DNA of 64,000 bases from Aphrophora alni (GCA_963513935.1 OY740774.1:91400424-91464423); one strand, 5' to 3'. Shown: positions 11,660 through 26,467, counted from the stretch's first letter. Translations and numbers: made by a program. Notes: a model not told the origin generated them from the sequence alone.

Positions 11660-14600
11660 CCAAAAGAAGAATGGAATAAAATTATTTTAAATAATAATAT
11701 AATGTATTGTTTGGTTTAAAATTTTTTTTCATGTTTTTATTATATTGAATTATTAATTTATAGATTTATGAAAAAAAACTCTAATTTGCCAATAATATGA
11801 GAATAAATTCAAAATACGTATTTATGTTTACAATTAAAATCAAATAATGTATCAATGTTGAAGGTAATTTTTTGTAAAAATTTATGAAATGTTTACAACT
11901 ATTATATATTAACTATAACAACAGTAACTCTATATCAATAAATCGTTTGATGAAAATATTTGTTTAATAACAGTTGAAGAAAAGTTTGTTTTAACGACCA
12001 GGAAAACGTTTTATAAACATGTTATTAGAAACATATGTCTGATAATTGTAAACTAAACACCAACTTCCAATTTGTTAATATCTATTACAAATTAACACTC
12101 CAAACTTAGCTTTCAATATTTAACTCTTGTTTAGTAAACTTAAAGGAATCTTTTAACCTTAAATATCCAATTAGTAATAATTGTTAGATTAGTTAACTGT
12201 TCCTACCATAGTACTTACCCAGCTCTATCATAACTTTACACAACTGATGCTATACATTTAATCCCGCAACCCTCAAAGTAGTTGGTTTCAGTAGCATTGT
12301 AGGTGTATTGATGTATTGCACATAATTTCTGAACCTTGTAATTGTATATAACGTTGACGACTAGAACGTGATGGAGCTCATAGATGTTTACATATTAAAA
12401 CGTTGCAACTCGTATCTGTGACTCTGAACTACTGGATCTCGTAACTATCACGTATTCTTCGCTATTTGTCATCACAGAGAAATGGTGTTGGTAACATTAC
12501 AAGACTAATCGATATCTTCAAATTCTTATCTAATTTATTGTAAAAAGACTATCTAACATCGCCGTTTATTTGACGTTTACAAATTGATTATTCTGATTTT
12601 CTAAAGGGGTTTGTATGAGTAGGCTAGTCTCCTTCACCAAATATCACTTTCATATCTTCGTTTTTGTGGCTGCTATCATGCTTACGTGCAGACGACAACG
12701 ACTGAGGTCATCTCGAAAATCAAGTATTTGGTTTCCTTAAACCATGAAATGTGAAAAACAACCAAATAATTTTCAATTGCTAAATGTAATATATACATTG
12801 TTACATCTCATTAGCCATAAAAACGGGGACATATCCCAGGAGACATTTATAAGATACAAAAGACATAGTATTAATTTTATTAATAACCTTAGTGTATTAT
12901 AGCTTAACTTAACATCAAGATTAATTTTTGTTACACTGACGAATTATCTCTTATTAAATTTGTAAAATTATAATTTTGTTAAATTATTTTTTTTTTTTTT
13001 TAAACGAATGTTGAGATCTTATAGACGTTTATAAAACAGACAGAAGGATTTGTAATGATCTGTAAGCGTTTCTGTTGCAAATATTTAGTCAATCAGAACA
13101 TCCGAACTTTATGAAAATTATAAATTCTACCTCCTCACAACAAAAGTAGATTTCTTAGAAATCGTGATAATCTGTTAATAGTCGTCTAGATACGACAATT
13201 TTGAATTTAGCCCTCTGTCTATAGTAATAAAAATATATTCATTTTTTAAATTTATAACAAAGTATATAAATTCTAAAGATACTACAACTGGTTTTGATCG
13301 AAATAACAACAAGAGAAACAATTCTTAATAGTCCACGATTTTGTTATTTGGATAGCACAGAATAGGATTTAAATAAATTTGATATTTAAAAATCGGGTAC
13401 GAAAATTCAGCCTATTGGCGATTTATTGTTAGCCACTGAACAGCCTTATCTGATTTGTTTTTAGGTTATTATTAAACATAAAGGAACAAAGGAAACAATT
13501 TGAACAACACGTGTTTAGCTCTGGTGACATAAATAGAAAACTTAGAATAATTCTTTTCAATTTCCTTACAAATGTTATCTAAAATATATCCTCAATAAAG
13601 TACAAACAATTTCTCATTGACTTATCAAGATAATGTACTCTTGATTGTGGAAGTTTTTTATTTCCAAAACAAAATATTTATTTATTTGAACTTTTTTTTT
13701 TTGAACACACCAAAAATTCAAACCGTGAAAGCTACTTTCACTAAAAACCATATCATAGTTTCCTCAGATACCAAAACACTTAACTCCTGGATGCTTAAGG
13801 AATAATAAAGTAAGATTTCATGTTAAAGTTTCACCTTGTGAAAGTAGGATACCTAAATGTAATTATTTCCATTTGCGAACCTTCCTACATAAAGCTGCTG
13901 AGAGCAAAGTTAATTCTATTAAGGAAGTAAAACCTAGTGACGTCATTACCTTCTTCTCCCATCCTACAGGAGTTGAAATGTTCATTAACTTACTTCATGA
14001 ATTATTTACTTTTATTTTGTTACTTATTCTGACTTATATACGTTTGTGGTATTTAGGTCTAAACATAAAATTACATTTTTTAGTTATTTTTCATCACATT
14101 TTTTTTTTAATTTTCATATTCAAACCACTTAATAATATATAAATCGCGTTTAATAAATATAACGAAGTAAATTTAACTCAAATTATATCCGTCCTTGTTT
14201 ATAGCTTAGTCTTGTTTTATGTAACGTACACGTTTCGGGACCGTAATAGCATCATTGCATAGTTTTAAACTAATACACTTACATTTACAACATGATCAAC
14301 ATCACATGATATACATAAGCATCGCAATTAAATATAATTTGTTTTAAATACATGGTGGGCAACAAGATGGAACACGGTTGAACTGTAGTTATCTCCTTAA
14401 AGAACTTATGACCCTTAATCTCACTATCTGTCTTATCTATATTTGTGTATTATTCAATGGCTTGTTTAGATTCACAAAGGGTCATTTAAAAAAAAAAAAT
14501 TCCCTGCCTTGTATAAACTCTTCATAAATCTACCTTTTATTATAAATATGCATAGGTTTCAGATTAGTATCAAAATCTGAGTTTGTAATGTCATTACATG

Positions 14601-17600
14601 TTAGCTGCTTTGTAAAATTAAATTATATTTTTTGTAAGTTTTTTGGGCGAATGTTCTTTAAACTATATGCCCTATGTAATATCAATCGCAGTCAATATAT
14701 CAAATTTCAAAAGCCCCTGATATCTTTCGATATGTTTTTTTTTTTTTTTTTTAAATATGTTTTGAATTCTTTTATTAGACTGATATGTTACAATGATGTT
14801 TGCATTTTCAGGACTTTAAAAATACGATGTTGTTGTACTCACTACAAACTGTTTAAATTTATTGTCTTTATTAGCACGTAAAAAATGAGTTCCTTAATAA
14901 TTGATTTTTTAATATTTTCCGATAAATATTCTACTTTTGAACTACTCTAGCCATTTGTTCGGGTTACGCGTTTGATTGATTAATTCCCTCGCTCAGTTCT
15001 TGCACATCAAGTGATATGGTGAATACAACTGTTGTAGGCAGCCATTTTTTGTGTGTATTGGTGAAGACTTTCTTTCTGTACGGTTATATTTGTAGTTGTT
15101 GGATTCCTCTATATTTTTACTAGAATTTTTGATTTCTTTAATTATTGGTAATACATATATGAACATAATTTTATATCAGTCTATTTCTGTGTCTAGGGTG
15201 AATTAATTTTGGGGGTTTGATTCTAGGATGAATTGATTGTTTATATTGTTTTAAGAATTTTGGCTTGACGCACTGTGACACTGAAAACGAACAGGGTATC
15301 TTCTAAGTTGCTACTATTAAGTGGGATTTTATATATTTTTGAATGTTCTAAAATAGTAAAAATTATTGTATTTTCTTAATAATTTAGGTAGAGTTATCCA
15401 ACATCAATCCAGATATAAATTAACCGGTTCCCAAACTTTCATATTTGAATTATAAATCAACCTCAAATGTAAAAAATAAAAAATTAAAGAAATCTGTTTA
15501 AGTGTGATACCGAGTAGTAGCATTAATTCATTAATTTCCATAAATTTGAGCTTCTTATTAAATATAAGGTTTTATTTTACAAATTCAAAGGTTTATTAGT
15601 GTATAATTTGGTTTTATCAAATGAAATTAATTTATATGCCTAGAACCTTTATTTCTTTAGTTTATGCACGAATTATATGCTATATTGTGCAGTTATTTTG
15701 TGCCAATTGTTGCTACTCTAAATTCTTTTATAATCGTGTAGTTTATTAGAGGTCTAATGTAAATGTTGTTTTTTATAAATTTTAGGGAATCCAATAAATT
15801 TTGGAAGTAATTGTCGTGTAGCTTCATTAAATGTAGTACATTTATTGATCGTGTTATTAAACTTTTTTCAATACTTAGTGGAAGATCTGCTTTTAAAATT
15901 ATATATTAATGTTATTGATGAATTCCTTAGCTAGCTTTAATGATAGATACTTCTTTATCCATTATGTGACTAAAAATTAGCCTTTATCAGCCTTTGTTAT
16001 AATTGCCTAATAACCTTCAAATTGGGTTTTAATTTGTTTTATGCTTTTAATTTCTCCAGAAAAATACTATTTTGACACAAAGGAACACAAAACAGATATT
16101 CCAACAGAAAACTCAAAATCAGTCATTCGTTTGATTTTCTCTTTACCGAAGCAAATACGACAAAGTAATTACTTTAGTTACTGTGAAAGCCCAAAATATG
16201 GGAGAGCATCAGCTGCCTCTTCATCTCTCTACAAAGTTAAATAATAATATTGGATGAAAGCAACTGTGTTTATTGAAAGCCCTTCTGTTTAAACATAAAG
16301 CCCCTTGACAGCTCTAATATTGAAAACTGTTTGTTGTCAGAGCTATTATGGAACTTTTATGGTTGGAAAATTGTAGCGCATACATTTTGTGTTGCTGTGT
16401 ACACAAGGTATTTAACTTTGTGATGTTGCTGTTATTTCAGGACTTTCTACGTTCATTTGTCTTTGACAGTATACAAGAATTGTGCATTTTTTAATAATAA
16501 ATAACATTTTCAAACACTGTAAATCTATGAAAAATATATTTGGACATCATACTTAAATATTGTATTCAAACTATCATAATAATAAAACTTTCAATTAAAG
16601 TTGACGACTCATTAAATAATCAATTTCACTCTTAAAATTGATGATAAAACCAATTAGCACACTTCCTCAAGATTTACAATTAGCTAAATGGTTATATGTA
16701 ATTGAGTTTTCAACTGCGGTAAAAAGTAAACGGTTTGTTCTTGGTTTAAAATTGTTTAGTCAAATTAGTTATCTATAAACATACTTGAGTGCCCCTTTGT
16801 TGTTTAAAGGAGAAAACCCTTTCGATCATTAACGCTTTAATGATAAAAAACGTAAGAAATTAAGATAAAATAAAGACCTTTAACACTCGAATATTCTAAT
16901 AGTCTCAGATTTGGAAGAGAACAATATTTGGTCAAAAGAGACAAGATGTAAATCGGTTTATAAAGCATTTTAACACAACCTTTTCCTGACTACTATCTTA
17001 TTGCTAGTTTTGGTGACACTTAATATTTAACAGGACTGGAGTGTTTATTTTAAAAACTACTAAATGCACCATAGATGTTTAAGATGTTAAAATTTTAAAG
17101 TATTTCTAGACATTTAATGAACCGGATTTAAAAAAATTGTATAAAAATGTTGATTCCAAGATATTTTATTCATACCATATATGATTTGTTGATTTGTTTT
17201 AAAGACTCCAGTTTTATCTCTGTTAATTCCAGTTATAATTTTTGAAACAATTTTTAAATTCACTTTTAGTTACAAGATGAAATGTCTTTTGATAATATCA
17301 TTTTAAAAGTTTTAGTATACATTAAGAGTATGTTAATATTTTTATGTTAAACCTTAAAAATTTTTAAACATCAATAGGCCTTTCCTGTAAGATATATCTT
17401 CAATATTTTGTATGATCTTCTTTTTCATTTCCCTTCCTCTCTTATCGATCCCTAATCATCCTTTTAAGTATATACGTGAGGTATTCTTATAAACTCCCTA
17501 CATTGTCCACGCTTCCAATTCATAAGTCACAACGGGTCTAATAAGGGTTTTGCTTGACTTTTGTAATATATAGATGGAAGATTTCATTTCAGAAGTTTAA

Positions 17601-19600
17601 CATTGACGAGATAAGCTCCCATGCTCATTTCACTAATTTCTACTCTGACCATGTTTTTGCAATTTATAAAACTACCCAGATAACTAAAACGTTTACTTTC
17701 TCAAAAAGTCTAACTTTTATTCCTAATTTGCGATATTTCAGTTAATACAATACTTTTAATTACTAATCATTTTGTATATAGTGGTTTTGGAAAAAACGTT
17801 GTGCAATATCTTTTGTATGTGTTTATTTTCATTTGGTTGATGTAATTGCAAGAGATTAGGTTGTTGGAGGAGAAAGTAGGAAGGATTATTAATTCATTTA
17901 CTTTTATTTCTGTCCGTTGCCTTAATTGGAGTAATTACGTACTTTGTAATTAAGAAAGAAAGGGTTGTGTAAAATTCATATTACTTCCTCCTCCCTCTCC
18001 TCTGTTTATAATCAAAGACAACTTTGTAGAGGAATGATAATTAAAACAAGATGAAAGTTTACAGCGGAGTTTATCAAGACGACGGAAAAGACTTTATTTT
18101 TGGGATGATTTAGTGAAAGGAATTGTTTACAGTCCAACGCATTGTTAAGTTAAAGAGAGTTAAGTAGACGAGGTTACCATGGCAATTATAAAATAATGGG
18201 AAAAAAGATATAAGAGCGTATTCATAGACACCCCATCCATGTTGTTAAATTGGGAAAAACCTCTAAGTCATCATGGCCTTATAAAAATAATAAAGTAAAG
18301 CTCACAGTTAGTAGAAATATACCTGATATAAAAGATAGGGATCTACTCCAATAAAACGTGAAAAATGTGTAAATGCAGGATGACTTCTCCGGAATCACCA
18401 AACCTATACTCACTATAAATGATCCCTTGTGAGTGCATGCACAAAGAGAGATGACTGCTCAATAATATTTTATTATTACTAATGATTAGAAAACATTGCC
18501 TCCCGGTTAGAATTTTCAGCTATGGCAGCACCTCATAGACAAAGTCAGAGATCTGCACATCAATTTAACATTAATATATTGCAATCTGAGTCTACTAATC
18601 TAGTAAACAGGTTGAGTTTAAAGCCCTCAGTGGCTCAATATAATGCCTTAGAAATTCAGAGATAACCTAGATGAATCTACACCATTTTGCTTGTATTCTT
18701 GGGTTAGACCCTCTCTTTCATCTTTAATCAACTCTGTCTTGAACAATTCATATTATTAAACTTTGCCATCCTTGTCTTTACCACTTCAAAACTCTAAATG
18801 TTCAACTGTTTGCAACTAGGTATTACTTGTCAACAATCAGTTACATATTTTCGACTAAGTATTGTTTTTTAAATTGTGCCTTACTCTATATGTTGTATTT
18901 TTGTGTATACATGTATTGCGTTATGTGTAATTAATTATGTTTAGTGTTTATTATAATAATAATATCAAATTAATATCCTGTCTTTACAGAGCTATCGACC
19001 ACGTTTGTTTTATTTTGATTGTGGAATGTGAAATAAACCTAAAAATAAGATTATGAAGTACGTATACATATTATTATTTTAAATATTTCAAATTTTATTT
19101 ATTTAAAGTTAAATTTATTAGAAGACTAGCTACAGTTTTTCTCACACATATATAGTATCGACAAGCAATGTATGTCTAGAAGAATATTGAGTTTAAAAAC
19201 ATTTTAATTTAGGTTATTTTAATCAAATCGTGATTTCAGAAATTTGGCTCTCGTCCGCACCTTAATAATTTGAAACCACAATCAAGTGAAATTATATTCT
19301 TCTAATTTGGCATTTAAAGCTATATTGAGAGATTTTTTTTGAGTTATATATCACTAAGTTGTTATATATATATAATCAGAAATTGTTAAAAATTATTTTA
19401 AAATCAGCTTAATTATAAATAATATTTTCATAAGTAGAGAAATTTTTAATATATTTGTATCAATATGTAAGACAATTATAAAAAAACTTTGTTACAGGAA
19501 CACTAAAATTACAATAAGCTCTTAATCTAATAATTACCGTCATTTAAATAAATGTGAATAACTTTTTACTTGGAAGGTACAGTGTGATCGTGATGTGTTT
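11660..19600. other. Long AT-rich non-coding stretch
   Basis: I see no supported gene. Points within it: a block at about 12668-12720 ('gctgctatcatgc...cagacgacaacg') that resembles 34794-34850, so probably a dispersed repeat; a run of about 18 T at 14735-14752; and a 67-codon ATG-started frame at 16041-16244 without a recognisable product. GC-richer patches at about 17975-18010 and 18040-18180 carry no open frame. Confidence 0.6.
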
Positions 19601-19611
19601 TTAAACAGATT

Positions 19612-19677
<66 letters not shown>
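19612..19677. repeat. (TA)n microsatellite
   Basis: An almost pure TA repeat of about 66 bp with one TTT interruption near 19636-19638. The isoleucine/tyrosine-rich minus-strand frame across it is a by-product of the repeat. Confidence 0.98.
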
Positions 19678-19680
<3 letters not shown>

Positions 19681-19689
19681 CCCGGGAGT

Positions 19690-21253
19690 AATCTGTTTAA
19701 TTTCGTGGACAAAGATAAGTTTGTGTAACTTCCCTACTTGATGATGTATCATACTAAATTTCAGATCGATTTAAGTGGGATGAAAATTTGAACTCATAGA
19801 ACTTCCAAACATGGTGGCAAGTTAATTTATTACTTAAGGATTTAAAGCCACTGTATATTAATTTGATTGTGCACGGAAAGTTGTGAAATAAGTTAAACTT
19901 TAGCGAAACTATTTATTCTCAATTATATTTAATATGAATCCATGAAAAATTACTTGAAAACTTTGACGTTTAATTGTATGACTTAATTAAAACGTAGAAA
20001 TACTCGCGTGAGAGTTTAATTTTTCAAGATTTTTTCTTAAAAATATTAATAGAGTTGAAATAAAAGTAGATCATAAGGTAAAATTCCATTTTGCAAATTC
20101 TAAGCATGTAACATATAAGCATTTTTAGAAACCGATTACTAATATTCCGTAATTGAAATGTTTTCGTCAAATTAAATAGAATGAATTAGAGTTAAAATTT
20201 CGCTATGGACTATATAAAATTGTGTGAATAATAACTGTATACAAAGAAAGCATTTCACAACAAAGATGGAAAAACAACTCTTTTAAAAAACGAAATTGAA
20301 GAAGAACAGATGCGGACTTGTTAAAAAAAATTAAATAAAAATGTCCGAATTCTTACTAAAGATAAAAGTGGAACAATTTTTGTGTTACTTTATGTTAGAT
20401 AAATTAACCATAAATTTAACTTAAACAATTTAATAAATGTTTATACTTAAATAAATGTAAATACTTAACGATTTGGGGGCGGGGAGTTTATTTTGTAAAA
20501 AAAGCAACGGTGTGACTGAATTTATAGAGTTTTATATGTTATTAATATTATTTATTAATTATTGTCAGTCCAATGCGAATTTTGTGTAACTATTTACTAA
20601 TAAGGAACATCATCTTTTAGCGTTAGCTTCATCATCTCTCGGGATTTGTGTGTATAATCTCTTTACTTTCCGCAAATATATCTGGACACACAGTAATACA
20701 ATTATAAATAAATGTTTAATGGGCAACTTAATATATCCTAAGACAAAATTAATAAGCAGCACTATGATGAAATAAACATAACTTTGATTAATTTTTGCAC
20801 AAACGTAAATTGATTAGTCTTAAATCTACATGAAATTCAATCTAAAAATTGAATGTCAATTTTTAGGAATGCTTAAAATAAAAAGAGAGAGAATTTGAGC
20901 AAACTTGGGCAATCAATAACGTCAAGAAACAAGATGTTAACAAAACTTTATTAATGAACTTTACGTAAATCTATCCAGAACAGAAGCCATTTATTAAAAA
21001 CTGTAAAAAAGCTTCCTTCAATATTAAACATAGTTTACTATTCAGGAAACGAAATGACAAGATATTGTAATATTTTTTTTTCACTCTCTTCTTATAACAC
21101 TCCCGGCTTGTGAAATAAAACTGCTATAATTAGACTTGCATTAACGTTATGGTGTATAGTTTTAGGAACAGCTTCCTTCTGTAACATTTTGTTTCAAGTA
21201 TCAGATGTAATTTGTAATGAGTTATATTCTATATTGTACACCGTGTTCTGTTG

Positions 21254-21299
<46 letters not shown>

Positions 21300-22980
21300 T
21301 GTTTCGAAGAGTGCATTTTTTAGTAATTGTCATACAACATTGTGAAATAGAGAATGGAGATTCTTTCACTAAAAGGCAATTGAATTAAATTTTTTCCATA
21401 TCTCTGCTTCTTGTGAAAAATTCCTCTGAGAAAAAAGTAACTTTTTAATGGAAAATTGTTTTTTCCGTAAATGAGCTTTAACTTTTTAACTGCCATTTGA
21501 GAGATTATTATTCCATTTAGCGATACTATTGTTTTTTTAGACACATGAAATTCCTTTTGGTGCCTGGGTAAAATATTGATATTATTTTCCATAAAATTTT
21601 AATTTATTATTATTAAAAAATAAATTTATTTTGTGTAAATGATCTCAAGAAGGTTAAATTAGAAGGTTGAAGTTGTATAATGATTTTTTTTTGTATAAGG
21701 AACGATTTGTTGCTTTTAAGGGAAAATGAAGTCCAACTAAAAAAAGTCATTGGGTGGGTTGTGGAGGTGTAATTCAAAATGTTAAATATAATTTCCCATC
21801 GAGTAATACCTCATTTTAAAGGTTTTCTTAAAACCTAATCAAACTAGAGATCGTTATCTTACCCAATAAAAAATGACTGCAAGTCACGTATTAAAAAACA
21901 TCAAATTTAATTATATTGTGCTCTTAATGCAACTTCCTGGTTAAACTTTAATAAAATATAATTTATGTTTTTGCTGTAATAATTTAGTACCATTATTAAT
22001 TTCCTTATAGAAGATTCTGAAGTAAAATTTCGACCAGCCGGCACTTTTATTGGATTAAGATAACAACTTCTAGTTTCCGCAGTTATTTTCTATACCTATT
22101 TGATGGGGCTTCATGTTTTAAATATTGAGTTTCTTCCTAAAACCTAATTTTTGTGTTAGGGCTAAATATAACCTTTGATGTAAAATATCGTTTTTTTTTT
22201 AGAATTTATAAAAATTCAGCTAACTCACTTTTAAAATTTAAAACCTTTTAACGTTCTCGAGACTTTACAACTGTTATACAATATAAAAACATGTTATTCA
22301 TTATTCTGAATAATAAAACATTTATTTTATATCGTAGTGATAAATTTCCGTTCACATAACACAAATACGAATATTACCTGTAGACTGTAGTGCCAGTAAT
22401 TGGTTATTTGTAAATATAATCATTTATTTAAAATTCAATTCATTTTGTAATCAATCAGTGTAATATTATTTACACTTAACTAATTGGATATCCAGAGTTT
22501 TCCTTTATAATTGCACAATACCTAATAAAGTTTAACTTGATGTTACTAAACAAACATAAATTCCAACAACATTGCTTTGTGTTTTAATTAACGTTGAACC
22601 CCTTCAGAGTGATTGAATTAAATTAGGTAGATGAATAAAATTTGCATTCTGCAAAATGTAACTGTTTTTTCTATTAGTGCAACAATTTTAATATTCTTAA
22701 CTAATCAGATATTAAAGAATAAAAAAATTTGGGCGTGTTCATTTTTTTTACTCAGTTGTATCTGTGCAATGTAATACAAAAATATCCTCCAAATGTCGAA
22801 CAATCGGTTTTTACGGTTTGAATTGAATGTAAATTGTTTTAGTAGATGAACAACCCTACTAATGAGGTAAATTTGTTTAAAATCGTTGTTACTGTTTTCC
22901 TAACCAGGTAATCGTATACGTGACTTCAGTACATTATTGATGTCAACAAGGCCACAAAGGGCTTCGCAAGTATGTTATAT
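19690..22980. other. AT-rich non-coding stretch
   Basis: I see no gene. Apart from the (TA)n at 21255-21297 there is no repeat I can delimit. The 90-codon minus-strand frame at 21320-21592 lies in AT-rich DNA and shows no recognisable motif. Confidence 0.55.
21255..21297. repeat. (TA)n microsatellite
   Basis: A pure TA dinucleotide tract of about 43 bp. Confidence 0.98.
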
Positions 22981-22989
22981 TAAAACGTC

Positions 22990-23125
22990 TCCAATTTCTT
23001 CGTTAGCTCAACCCTAGTGGGCCTCAAAACTGTACATATGTGGAGGAACCACAATCGCTACGCTCTTGTCGGTGACTCGGTTCGAGAGACTAAAAAGTCG
23101 AAATTACATAATTGAACAAAACTTT
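22990..23125 (+). repeat. Dispersed repeat family 2, copy 1
   Basis: It shares an ordered set of phrases with 40600-40740: 'ctgtacatatg', then 'aatcgctacgctctt', then 'gtcgaaattacat', with similar spacing. The segment is GC-richer than its flanks and has no open frame of note. Its class is unknown. Confidence 0.5.
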
Positions 23126-24999
23126 GCGATTTATAGAGAGCTGGATTACTGGAGATTGTTACCAATACATCTATATTTGTAAAGTGTGTATCTGAATCGT
23201 TCGTTATAACTTGAATACACACGAGATATGAACACAAACCTGTTTAAAAATAACCGCGTTTCCAAAACAATATAAAGTACACCATTGTAAATCATTGCAG
23301 ACTTAATTACTACGAACTTTCATTAAGAGTAAGTATATGATATCTAAGAAGGTTTCGAGTTTTGTTTTTTATATGTGTTATATGCAGTTCAGCCCGGTTA
23401 TGTCTTTATTCAAGTGCAGCTACATTCATTATATATTATCATAAACATAACATTTCAATGTGCGACATTCTTAATATGTAAATGTATTTAATGAGAATTA
23501 TTCCTATTAGAAAGTTAAGCAATTACTTATATATTTATGAAGTCAGCCGTTCTATAGAAGTGAAATTATCTACAATATCCGAATAATTGTTGATTTTTTT
23601 AAAACAAAAATTTGTATCTTTACAACAATAATGTGTTCCCAAGAACATAAACTGAATTCAACAGTTATAGAGATGCAAAACAACAAGGCAGGAGTGTGTT
23701 TGAAAACTACTGATGTAAAAGTTTTAAATTTAATTTAAACCTAAATTTGAGACACAATCTGAAAAAAATAAAGTTTAGTTTCGAAATATATTTTCTCAAA
23801 AAAAGAAAGAAAATGTTTAAAACTTCAATGATAATTTTTACTTTCAAAATATATTGAAACTATTGATAAAACAGTGTTCATTTTCCCCAAAATAAGAAGA
23901 AACTGAGTTACTAGTAAAGTAATGTAGTAAATTGAGGGTTTAAATAAATTTTATTATAAATTTAGTTTATTTGTTCGAAAAATCAAGCTTAACTTCCATT
24001 AAGTTGGAAGACTCGTGGTATCATGGTGGGGGATGCCGACACTTGTCAGAGTTAATATGTTACTTCGTCGTAGATCTGAGCTTGGTGGATGCTTTCTGTT
24101 AGCCATGCCTAAACCTATAAAGGACCTTTTCTCATTACTAATTGAGGTTCTTCGTTTTTTCAATAAATTTTATTGCATTCTTTAATATAATTAGTTGGGT
24201 GGATAAATGATAATTTTTTATAAATAACATTATTTATAATAAACTAAATGGTTTTTGGTAAATAATAGGGGAAACTCGCCAAATAATAATGAAACTATAT
24301 GCAACATAATTAAGGACCTTATTCTAAATTATTGAGGGATTCAAATTTATTCATGTGTATGCTTTTTGTATTAATCTAATTTTTATGATTTAGATAAATC
24401 AAATGAAATATGAGAATACTGGTATTTAAAAAAAATTCAATTGGACAGAACAATAAGAAATACATCCATACCATGTACGAGAGACTTTAAATTTGAATTA
24501 CTAACCTAATTATAATGACGTATTTGGCAATGGTAAAACCAAAAAGGTTTTTCACATGTAAACAAAAAAATAAATAACAGTCTTAGAAATTAGAGAGTCG
24601 GTTGCGCTTCTCTGTATAATATTAGTTACAAACAGCATACAACTAATTATTGGGAAAGTTATCCTGCTTCATACCATTAGTATAATTATCAAGGACGCAT
24701 TGCAGTTTTTAATAATAAGTGTAAATAATGAATTCCTTAATAATATGTTAAATATATTCACAAAGCCTTTGAGTCGTGAGTTGAATAAATGATTATAAGT
24801 GTCGTCAGAAAATGTAGACTAGTTTACGAGTTATTTATAGCTTTAACATAGAGCCTACATACTAATTAAGTCCTAGCTATAATTGCAATAAAAAAAAAGA
24901 GATTATAAACCATGTACATAGTTAATAAACTTTCAATTTGACGAGTGAGAAGAAATTATTATTTACAAGAATAAGAAAGTAATACAGATTTTCTAATAA

Positions 25000-25085
25000 A
25001 TGAGTTTATTTGTCAAACGCATTTCAACAACAAAGTTGCCATCTTCAGTGATATTTGAGCTACAATCATCAGATTATAACTAAAT
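25000..25085 (-). repeat. Dispersed repeat family 4, copy 1 (hammerhead-like core)
   Basis: On the minus strand this reads 'actgaagatggcaactttg' followed by a GTTGTTGAAATGCGTTTGAC phrase. Related phrases occur at about 39270-39330 (-), 39544-39590 (+), 30490-30525 (-), 54305-54370 (-) and 54412-54450 (+). In three of those places the copies are paired as inverted repeats. It lies within the part of duplicate copy 1 that is missing from copy 2. Confidence 0.6.
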
Positions 25086-26002
25086 GGTTACAGTGCTGCC
25101 TTACATACTTATAGTTCACATAGTGGGCGTGGTCTAACACTTAAAACATATAATACGATCGATAGAAATTGTACTATAAAATGTAAGAGAAGAGTGAACA
25201 TAGAATAAAATTGAGTTAGTATTAGTAATTATAAAGTAAATAACACATTATATACTTCTAGGTCAAGTTTAAAAAAAAATTGTTTTTAAGACTGCGTTTT
25301 TGTTTGCTTTACATTTTTGACTGCCACACAGACATTTTTGGTGACAATTAGATTTGGTTCGTTTTTATTTTGTTTTGGTGATAAGTGTGAGTGTGTGAAA
25401 TTTGTTTGAACCGTTCACTTAATTTCTTCAGTACAGTTTCTCATATTTGGTTTATCCTCAATTCTGTACTTGTATATTCGTGTACCATATAGGACAATCA
25501 GAAATACTTACAAAGGGGCTTTCTTGAATGCGGCTTCGTAATCATCTAATCCCTTTTTTAAAGTAGATTTTTTGTCATATTTCCTATTAGGTCTACCTTC
25601 ATCAACTCTTCTTCTTTTCCTGCCATAACGTTAGGAGTATTCGACTGCTAGGGGTTTTCATTTTATGTTCACTGCTTCCTTTTTTAATAAGGTGGTGATG
25701 ATTGAAAGGTTTTTTTTTGCTTTAAACGACAGAAACAATCCGAAACAATCAGATATCTCAAATGATCCTGATAAAAAATAATAGAATATAATAATATCAT
25801 AATTGATGAACTGTATGTTTTCAATCCTTATTAAACTAAATTTCTTAATTCAAAATTGATAATGTTGAGTAAATTTAAAAAAAATAGATAATGGAATCGT
25901 ATTTGTAAGAAAAAGTTAGAGCAAAATATGTATTTTCTACTTTTAAATAAAAAAAAAAGATTATTTATAAAGTGAAACAATGCTTGGAAGCGGTTCTGTT
26001 TT

Positions 26003-26149
26003 TATTTAATTTTTACAGGAAACTACAATTTCCCATCGCGACTCCTACAAACGCCAAGGGCTCAAAAAGAAAGTAATAATTGAAGAATACATTCCCCAAA
26101 GAATAATAAATGTGTTGGTTTATGTTATCAAAGATGATTACACCCTTTA
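26003..26149 (+). other. Exon-like block in duplicate copy 1
   Basis: A pyrimidine-rich tract ending in TTTTTACAG (to 26019) is followed by a 43-codon frame (26020-26149) that begins ETTISHRDSYKRQGLKKK and ends in TAA. This is the layout of a terminal exon behind a splice acceptor, and the block is among the best kept between the two duplicates. The copy-2 counterpart (about 31222-31355) has lost the AG acceptor context and has two in-frame TAG codons and a 1-bp length change, so it is not coding. I do not recognise the peptide. It may be a pseudo-exon, a decayed element frame or chance. Confidence 0.2.
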
Positions 26150-26467
26150 ATTGAATTCACTTTAACTTCAATGCTCGTTCATTAAGTTTACATCCTTTTA
26201 CAAATAAATTCAAAGTAGAAGAACTTATACTTAAAATGAAAAGAGTTTCATTTTGTAAACTTTTTGCTCCGTTGTTGCAGTTTTAATTCAAAAAGCTAAA
26301 AATACTCAGAGTCAAGTTCACGAGACTTGTCATAAGTAAATGTTTGTGTAAATAAAAGAGCAATGTTAAGTTTACCTCACAGAATTTGCTCTTGAATTAG
26401 ATCTTATTAAAACGTATTGTAAACTACGAACGGCAGAAGAAATTTGTTACAGATTGTAAAAACAAAT

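Noticed and set aside
13873..14142. 89-codon frame with a good polypyrimidine-AG near 13970
   Set aside because: The start is TTG, the second half is AT-driven hydrophobic sequence, and there is no recognisable motif.
16041..16244. 67-codon ATG-started frame, with a possible splice acceptor at 16059
   Set aside because: I recognise no product and see no partner exon. Kept only as a note, because codon content looks better than the flanks.
25000..25085. Complete hammerhead ribozyme
   Set aside because: Only the core and helix II layout are visible; helix III and the cleavage site are missing, so it is reported as a resemblance and not as an ncRNA feature.
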